DNA of 64,000 bases, taken from contig JADKJB010000003.1 in assembly GCA_016722525.1 (NCBI GenBank), positions 124,001-188,000 of the forward strand, written 5' to 3'. The notes beneath the pieces are model-generated. The model had not been told where the DNA came from. It did no database searches and saw only the letters and a list, made by a program, of their open reading frames with translations. Position numbers and translations under genes: made by a program. This DNA comes from Bacteroidota bacterium. Its GTDB lineage: Bacteria; Bacteroidota; Bacteroidia; AKYH767-A; OLB10. Positions 58,346-64,000 of the stretch are shown here, in pieces (within the stretch, counting starts at the first letter, position 1; the number at the start of each line of letters is the position of its first letter).

Positions 58346-60104
58346 AATATGCTTTGTCAGAAAATTTTATTTTTTTATTTTGCTATTTATTTTTTCTCTT
58401 TGCTATCAGGGGTTTTCTCAATCTGCTAAACCTATTCTTGAAAAAACCATTACTTTGAAGTTTCAGAATATGCGAATCGATGCTGTTTTAAATCTAATAG
58501 CTGCCCAGGAGAAATTTAATTTTTCGTATAATCCTGCCGATATCGATGTCTCTAAAACGGTATCCGGTGTTTATGTAAAAAAACCGGTTCGTGAGTTGTT
58601 AAATACTATATTCAATGGCAGTGTAAACTACAAAGAAAAAAATGGGTATCTCATTCTTCAAAAAGGAAAAACTAGGCCAGCTGTGGTTGAACCTAAAGAG
58701 TGGATAACATTCAGTGGTTATGTGCGTGATGAAAAAGGTGATATTATTCCATGGACAAGTGTATATGATAAAGCATCAATGGAATCTACCATCAGCAATG
58801 ATTACGGTTTTTATAAAATCAGGTTTCATCAGAAACAGCTTCCTTTAATTTTGTTTTTTAGTAAGCAAGGTTATCATGATACTACTCTTTATGTGGATAA
58901 AAATGCGCAGTCCTTTGTAAATATTGTGCTTCGTAAACAACAAGTAGTTCCAAAAAACAATTCCGATACCCTGAATATAGTTGCTGACGCAGAAGAAACG
59001 GCTAATTCTTTTTTTGGAGAATTGGAATCGGCTCCTAATGCAAAAAACATTTCGGATACCCTGTATCGGACGTGGCAGGTGTCACTTTTACCTTATCTGG
59101 GTACAAATGGAAAATTAGGTGGTAACGTGATAAATGATTATTCATTTAACGTCTTAGGCGGGTATGCTTTAGGACACAAAAAATTGGAACTTTCTGGTTG
59201 CTTTAATCTTACCAGAGGCGATGCATCGTATGTTCAGTTGGCTGGATTTTTTAACCTTAATGGTGGAAATGTTACAGGTGTGCAAATGGCAGGATTCACT
59301 AATGTGGTTAAAGGAAATGTTAAAGGTGTGCAGATGGCAGGATTTGTTAACCTCAATTGGAATAATTTTGAAGGAGCTCAGTTCGCCGGATTTGTAAATA
59401 CTGCCTTAGATTCAGTAAAAGGGTTTCAGGCTGCCGGTTTCTGTAACGTTTCCCAAAAGTCAATGGTCGGAACTCAGGTCGCTGGATTTTGTAATGTTTC
59501 TTTGGATACTTTGAAGGGTACCCAAATTGGTTTTGTGAATTACACCAGGTACATTAAAGGTAGTCAGATTGGTTTTTTAAATATTGCCCAGGCAACTAGC
59601 GGGGTGCCGGTTGGATTTATTAGTTATGTGCACAGTGGCTATCATAAATTTGAAATAGCTGCTGATGAAGTAATGCCTGTAAATTTGGCCATTAGAACAG
59701 GGGTGACTTCCTTTTATAATATTTTAACTGCAGGTCTAAATCCTGCAGGTGGCGACTCTCTAATCTGGAACTTTGGTTATGGATTAGGGACTTCTTTTAA
59801 ACTGGGCGCCAAAACAATGTTCGATTTAGACCTCTCTGCATCTCAAATTGTGGAGGGCAATACTTTTGAAAAAATAAATCTCCTTAGTAAAGTGTACGCG
59901 GGAGTTGATACCCGCATCAATAAAACCATGTCATTGGCAATAGGTGTTACCGTAAACGGACAAATAACAAAAACGGATTACAACAACTATCCGGATATAT
60001 TCACTTATTATGAACCCAATATTTTTTACTCGAACACCTGGGAGCTCGAGAAAACTCAATTGCAAATGTGGTTGGGCGCTAAAGTAGCTTTGAGGTTTTT
60101 TTAA
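58335..60104 (+). CDS. STN-domain protein with MAGF surface repeats
   Basis: 589 residues from GTG 58335. Signal peptide to about residue 29 (YQGFSQS). STN domain about 37-115 (ITLKFQNMRIDAVLNLIAAQ, NGYLILQKG). CarboxypepD_reg-like domain about 128-195 (FSGYVRDEKGDIIPWTSVYD). Then eight short repeats of about 20 residues with the core [VA]Q[MVFAI][AI]GF.N (GVQMAGFTN, GVQMAGFVN, GAQFAGFVN, GTQVAGFCN, GSQIGFLN). A C-terminal barrel-like end (LQMWLGAKVALRFF). STN domains normally sit at the start of TonB receptors; here it is a separate protein between FecR and the receptor. Confidence 0.75.
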   Translation: MKSKICFVRKFYFFILLFIFSLCYQGFSQSAKPILEKTITLKFQNMRIDAVLNLIAAQEKFNFSYNPADIDVSKTVSGVYVKKPVRELLNTIFNGSVNYKEKNGYLILQKGKTRPAVVEPKEWITFSGYVRDEKGDIIPWTSVYDKASMESTISNDYGFYKIRFHQKQLPLILFFSKQGYHDTTLYVDKNAQSFVNIVLRKQQVVPKNNSDTLNIVADAEETANSFFGELESAPNAKNISDTLYRTWQVSLLPYLGTNGKLGGNVINDYSFNVLGGYALGHKKLELSGCFNLTRGDASYVQLAGFFNLNGGNVTGVQMAGFTNVVKGNVKGVQMAGFVNLNWNNFEGAQFAGFVNTALDSVKGFQAAGFCNVSQKSMVGTQVAGFCNVSLDTLKGTQIGFVNYTRYIKGSQIGFLNIAQATSGVPVGFISYVHSGYHKFEIAADEVMPVNLAIRTGVTSFYNILTAGLNPAGGDSLIWNFGYGLGTSFKLGAKTMFDLDLSASQIVEGNTFEKINLLSKVYAGVDTRINKTMSLAIGVTVNGQITKTDYNNYPDIFTYYEPNIFYSNTWELEKTQLQMWLGAKVALRFF

Positions 60105-60278
60105 TGCAACGAAATCGAACTATTCCCGAATGCCTCAAATCTACAACAGGCATGCGCTTGCTTGCTAAAATTCCGGATCTTTTTTAATAATGCAAGAAAT
60201 AAAATATTTATAAGTCAGAATAGGGGTGGTTTACTGGGAAAGTGTCTTAGGAACAAATCATCTAAAAATTTGATCCCT

Positions 60279-62632
60279 ATGTTTAACAAAATCACCCTTG
60301 CCACATTTATTTTCATTTTAACCTTAGCATCAAGTCAGGCGCAGCAACTTTCGCAAACCATTCGCGGTGCTGTAATTGATAAAGTATCGAATGCAACTTT
60401 ACCCGGAGCGAATATAGTAATCCTTAATTCTGAGCCACTTTTAGGAGCTGCATCAGATTTGGATGGTAATTTTAAGATTACCAAGGTCCCTGTTGGGAAA
60501 CATACTTTGAAAATTACATTTCTTGGATATAAAGAACTGACCTTGCCCAATGTAATTGTTAATTCAGGTAAAGAAGTAGTTATTAATATTTCTCTTGAAG
60601 AGAATTTCGTGCAAGGTAAAGAAATTGTAATTTCCGGTAAACAGGATAAAAGTAAAACAATAAATGAAATGGCCACAGTGAGTGCTCGTACATTTTCAGT
60701 GGAGGAAACTCAAAAATATGCTGCCGCAGTCAATGATCCGGGCCGGATGGCCAGCTCTTTTGCCGGAGTCATTAGTTCCGATGATGGCAATAACAGTATC
60801 TCAATTAGGGGAAATTCCCCTACAGGATTGCTATGGAGAATGGAAGGTGTTGAAATTCCAAATCCCAATCACTTCTCTGCTCCGGGATCTGCCGGTGGTG
60901 GAATTTCTATTCTTAGTGCCCAGGTAAGGGCAAATTCCGATTTCATGACCGGCGCTTTTCCGGCCGAGTATGGAAATGCAATGAGTGGCGTTTTTGATAT
61001 TAAATTGAGAAAAGGGAATAACGAAAAGGCCGAATATACTTTACAAGCTGGCTTTCTGGGTTTAGATGCTGCTGTTGAAGGACCATTTAAAAAAGGATAC
61101 AATGGCTCTTATCTGATCAACTACCGTTACTCTACATTGTCCATTTTAGGTAAAATGGGTGTTGGAGTTGGTGGAGGATCAACTGATTTCCAGGATTTGA
61201 GTTATAATGTTTTCTTGCCCACAAAAAAAGCAGGCGCTTTTACACTTTTTGGTTTTGGAGGACTCAGTTCTCAAAAATTTGAAGCAGAAGCTGATTCTAC
61301 AAAATGGAAAGAATCTTATGAGCGGTACAGCTCAGAATTTGATGCCAATACCGGAGCAGCTGGTATTACCCATTCCATTATTCTGGGTAAAGAAACATTT
61401 CTTAAATCTGCTTTCGTAGCCTCTCTGGCTGCACAAAGTTATAAGGAATCAAAATTAAATGATGAATATGTAAATCTTGATCGTCACAATGAAATTTCCG
61501 ATCAGGGAAAATTTACGCTAACATCAACTTTGAATCATAAATTTAGTTCCCGACATAGTATTCGATCCGGATTCATAGTAAATCGAATTAATTATAATGT
61601 AAAACAAATTGCTTACGATGAGGAAATTGATGCAACTCGACTTTATTTGGAAGATAAAGGAAACACGTATACTATGCAGTTATATGCACAGTCAAATTAT
61701 TATCTTACTGAAGCCCTCTCAATAAACACCGGTTTGCATTACTTTCAACTCGCACTTAATAATTCTATCAGCATCGAACCAAGAGCTTCCGTAAAGTATG
61801 AAATTAATAAATCGCAAGCTATTAGTTTTGGCTATGGCTTGCATAGTCAGCTGCAACCGATTGGAGTCTATTTTGCGAAATCTGAATCTGAAAAAGTAAC
61901 CAATAGGAATCTTGCAATGAGTAAATCACACCATTTTGTTGCTTCCTATGATCGTATGCTTTCTGAATCCATGCGAATGAAGGTTGAAACCTACTACCAA
62001 TCGCTTTATAATATCCCTGTTAGTAGTGATGAATTAAATTCTTTTTCCATGGTGAATGTAAGCGAAGGTTATATCGCCGACCCTTTAAAGAATAAAGGAA
62101 TCGGACAAAATTATGGTCTCGAATTAACTTTGGAGCAGTTCCTGAAAAGAATTATTATTTTCTGCTTTCAGGTTCTTTATATGATTCCAAATATAAGGGT
62201 TCCGATGGTGTATTGCGCGATACCCGTTATAATGGCAATTATGCATTGACATTTACGGCCGGGAAGGAAATTGAAACAGGAAAGAAATTTCGTAACCGAA
62301 TAATCGGCTTCAACATAAAAACAGTTTATCGCGGTGGCTTCCGTGATACTCCTATTGACCTGGCCGCTTCTGAAGCCCTTCCCGGAGAAGGTACAGTATA
62401 TAAAGATAATGAAGCTTATTCAATTCAATATCCGGCGTACTTTCGTACAGATATCAGACTCAGTGTAAAAAGAAATAGAACTCATTCTACTCAAACATTG
62501 GCCTTGGATATTCAAAACGTGACCAATCGTAAAAATATTTATGGGAAGTTTTATAACAATGAAACCAACAGTATTAAAACCTACTATCAAACTTCCCTTA
62601 TCCCCGTGTTGAGTTATAAGATAGAATTTTAG
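60279..62632 (+). CDS. TonB-dependent receptor (one frameshift)
   Basis: About 785 residues from ATG 60279 (signal peptide FNKITLATFIFILTLASSQAQ); the longer frame from 60162 adds a non-signal start. CarboxypepD_reg-like domain (IRGAVIDKVSNATLPGANIVIL), then a plug (DDGNNSISIRGNSPTGLLW, GVEIPNPNHF) and a barrel. One A missing at 62145-62148; repair gives FLKKNYYFLLSGSLYDSK and joins the C-terminal strands ending PVLSYKIEF. Imports a substrate bound to the outer membrane using TonB energy. With the sigma factor and FecR upstream it forms a cell-surface signalling unit. Confidence 0.85.
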
Positions 62633-62818
62633 TGTGAATGAGTTGGAAATGACGAAGTGCTATAGCAAGCCAGCATATCTGATCTCTTAGCAGTAGTCAG
62701 ATTTGCTGGTTTATTAGGGAATTGGCTTGCATTTTTTTCTAAAATTGAGCTAAAGTCTCTTTAATTTATCCTTCGTCAACCAAAGTCAAGGCGAGTTAAT
62801 AATTAATTTTTCATTCCT

Positions 62819-62826
62819 TATCTTTG
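62819..62826 (+). promoter_or_regulatory. Candidate -7 promoter box
   Basis: TATCTTTG, 20 bases before the aldo/keto reductase ATG. Confidence 0.45.
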
Positions 62827-62846
62827 TTCCATATACAAACAAAATA

Positions 62847-63830
62847 ATGGAATATAGAAAACTAGGAACCTCTGGCATTCAAGTTAGCGTATTGTCCTTA
62901 GGCAGTTGGCTTACTTTCGGCAAACAAATTACCGATGCAACTGCTGAAGAATTAATGATAACTGCCTATGAAGGTGGAATCAATTTTTTTGATAATGCCG
63001 AAATCTATTCCCGCGGCCAATCGGAGATCGTGATGGGAAACATCCTCAAAAAACTCAACTGGGACCGCTCATCTTACTTGGTTTCCAGTAAGGTTTTCTT
63101 TGGACTTGGAGATACAAAACCCAATCAACGCGGCCTTTCCCGCAAACATGTTGTTGAAGGCTGCCATGCAGCATTGAAGCGTTTGCAGGTCGATTATATC
63201 GATCTTTTTTTCTGTCATCGCCCCGATAAAAGTACTCCTATCGAAGAGACTGTATGGACCATGCACAATTTAATTCAACAGGGTAAAATTCTTTACTGGG
63301 GAACTTCTGAGTGGAATGCTTCAGAAATAATGGAAGCGCATCTTATTGCCAAACAGCACCATCTGATTGCCCCGGTGATGGAACAACCCGAGTATAATAT
63401 GTTCAGAAGAGATAAACTCGAAAATGAGTTCCTGCACCTCTTTAAACACCACGGACTGGGAACTACCATCTGGTCGCCACTCGCATCAGGAGTCTTATCC
63501 GGAAAGTACCTCGAAGGCTTTCCCACCGACACCCGCATTGGCATTGAAGGACTTGATTGGCTTAAAAACCGCGCTTTGGCCGAAGACCGTATCGAAAAAG
63601 CTAAAGGCATAAAGAAAATTGCTGATCAACTTGGAGTTTCTATGGTGAAATTATCTTTGGCCTGGTGTCTCAAAAATCCCAATGTTAGCACCGTAATCCT
63701 TGGGGCCTCCAAAGTAACCCAACTTAAAGAAAATCTTGAATCTCTGGATATAGTTGCGTTTTTGACCGAAGATGTAATGCACCAAATAGAATTCGTTCTC
63801 TCCAATAAACCCCTGTTACCGGAGTTTTAA
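62847..63830 (+). CDS. Aldo/keto reductase (K+ channel beta-subunit type)
   Basis: 327 residues. The catalytic Asp and Tyr lie in GINFFDNAEIYSRGQSE, the Lys in YLVSSKVFFG, and the His in LFFCHRPDKSTPIEE. NADPH contacts at the end (STVILGASKVTQLKENL). YWGTSEWNASEI and TIWSPLASGVLSGKY fit the AKR6 branch, which includes the beta subunits of voltage-gated K+ channels. Reduces aldehydes or ketones; substrate unknown. Single gene with its own promoter box. Confidence 0.88.
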   Translation: MEYRKLGTSGIQVSVLSLGSWLTFGKQITDATAEELMITAYEGGINFFDNAEIYSRGQSEIVMGNILKKLNWDRSSYLVSSKVFFGLGDTKPNQRGLSRKHVVEGCHAALKRLQVDYIDLFFCHRPDKSTPIEETVWTMHNLIQQGKILYWGTSEWNASEIMEAHLIAKQHHLIAPVMEQPEYNMFRRDKLENEFLHLFKHHGLGTTIWSPLASGVLSGKYLEGFPTDTRIGIEGLDWLKNRALAEDRIEKAKGIKKIADQLGVSMVKLSLAWCLKNPNVSTVILGASKVTQLKENLESLDIVAFLTEDVMHQIEFVLSNKPLLPEF

Positions 63831-63887
63831 ATCTGGTTGCAGCAAATTATATGTTGAGTCGAACGAAGTCGGAACGAAGGGGTGCTA

Positions 63888-64000
63888 TTAAATTAAAGGG
63901 TAATTCTTACTTTCGGTAAAATAAACAGCAGTCATCATCCCATCACCAATTTGAACGAACAAATGATAATTCAAAGTCTGTTTTAAATAATGTCCGGCAT
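63888..64000 (-). CDS. C-terminus of an unidentified gene (partial)
   Basis: An open frame enters from the right edge and ends TAA at 63888-63890. It reads GHYLKQTLNYHLFVQIGDG then MMTAVYFTESKNYPLI. No family is recognised. It is convergent with the aldo/keto reductase. A short ATGTTGAGTCGAACGAAGTCG motif in the gap (63850 on) resembles a dispersed Bacteroidota repeat. Confidence 0.45.
   Translation of the reverse strand, partial: AGHYLKQTLNYHLFVQIGDGMMTAVYFTESKNYPLI

Noticed and set aside
1..64000. tRNA, rRNA or riboswitch genes
   Set aside because: Scanning by eye for T-loop/GGTTCGA patterns and leader structures found none outside coding sequence; a covariance-model search would be needed to be certain.

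Overview
The window reads as chromosome from a low-GC member of the Bacteroidota. Signs of this are two proteins with type IX secretion (T9SS) sorting tails, a FecI/FecR/TonB-receptor operon, two DUF5686 proteins, DUF6427/DUF6341 next to purD, several TAnnTTTG promoter boxes and no rRNA or tRNA. Gene content is a mix of housekeeping and accessory genes on both strands.

Layout: 0.1-1.2 kb, an outer-membrane barrel and a small HTH protein. 1.5-5.7 kb, a CrtI-type FAD desaturase, a broken condensation/acyltransferase gene and a sulfotransferase. 6-9.1 kb, a DUF5686 protein and a small secreted protein. 9.2-12.2 kb, a truncated acyl carrier protein, a FAD oxidoreductase and an acyl-AMP ligase. 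12.5-17.3 kb, a membrane protein, a glycosyltransferase remnant, a T9SS repeat protein and a P450. 17.6-20 kb, an MBOAT/SGNH O-acylation pair. 20.2-25.6 kb, two SRPBCC proteins, a K+ channel RCK subunit, a Cys/Met-metabolism PLP enzyme and dxs. 25.8-33.4 kb, secreted and envelope proteins (T9SS, DUF5686, L,D-transpeptidase) and QueD. 33.4-38.7 kb, a glycosidase operon (GH20, CutC, GH2 mannosidase). 39-49.5 kb, acs, katG, purQ, DUF6427/6341, purD and an acyl-CoA carboxylase subunit. 49.7-56.3 kb, CmoA, an ICMT-like methyltransferase, DAHP synthase/chorismate mutase, an M48 protease, a sugar-phosphate isomerase and an OmpA/PD40 protein. 56.6-62.6 kb, ECF sigma factor, FecR, STN-repeat protein and TonB receptor. 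62.8 kb to the end, an aldo/keto reductase and a partial gene.

Two features run through the whole window. First, a degenerate DNA array with a strict 7-bp period (units like CACTGGT, CACTTGT, AACTTGT, TACTGAA, CCCTTAA, CATTTTA) sits at eight gene boundaries. At several of them it supplies the stop codon of the flanking gene (sulfotransferase, P450, acs, carboxylase, truncated ACP), and at one it supplies start codons (crtI-like gene). I do not recognise this as a named repeat family; it is the most unusual signal here. Second, at least 16 genes carry single-base indels, nearly all deletions in homopolymers, about 25 in total. They hit housekeeping genes such as acs, purD, DAHP synthase and the carboxylase, so I read them mainly as sequence errors rather than decay. 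I give the reconstructed gene spans.

The genes at 1.5-5.7, 9.2-12.2 and 15.9-17.3 kb (desaturase, acyltransferase, sulfotransferase, ACP, FAD oxidoreductase, acyl-AMP ligase, P450) could form a dispersed lipid or specialised-metabolite pathway. The heptamer arrays are concentrated around them.
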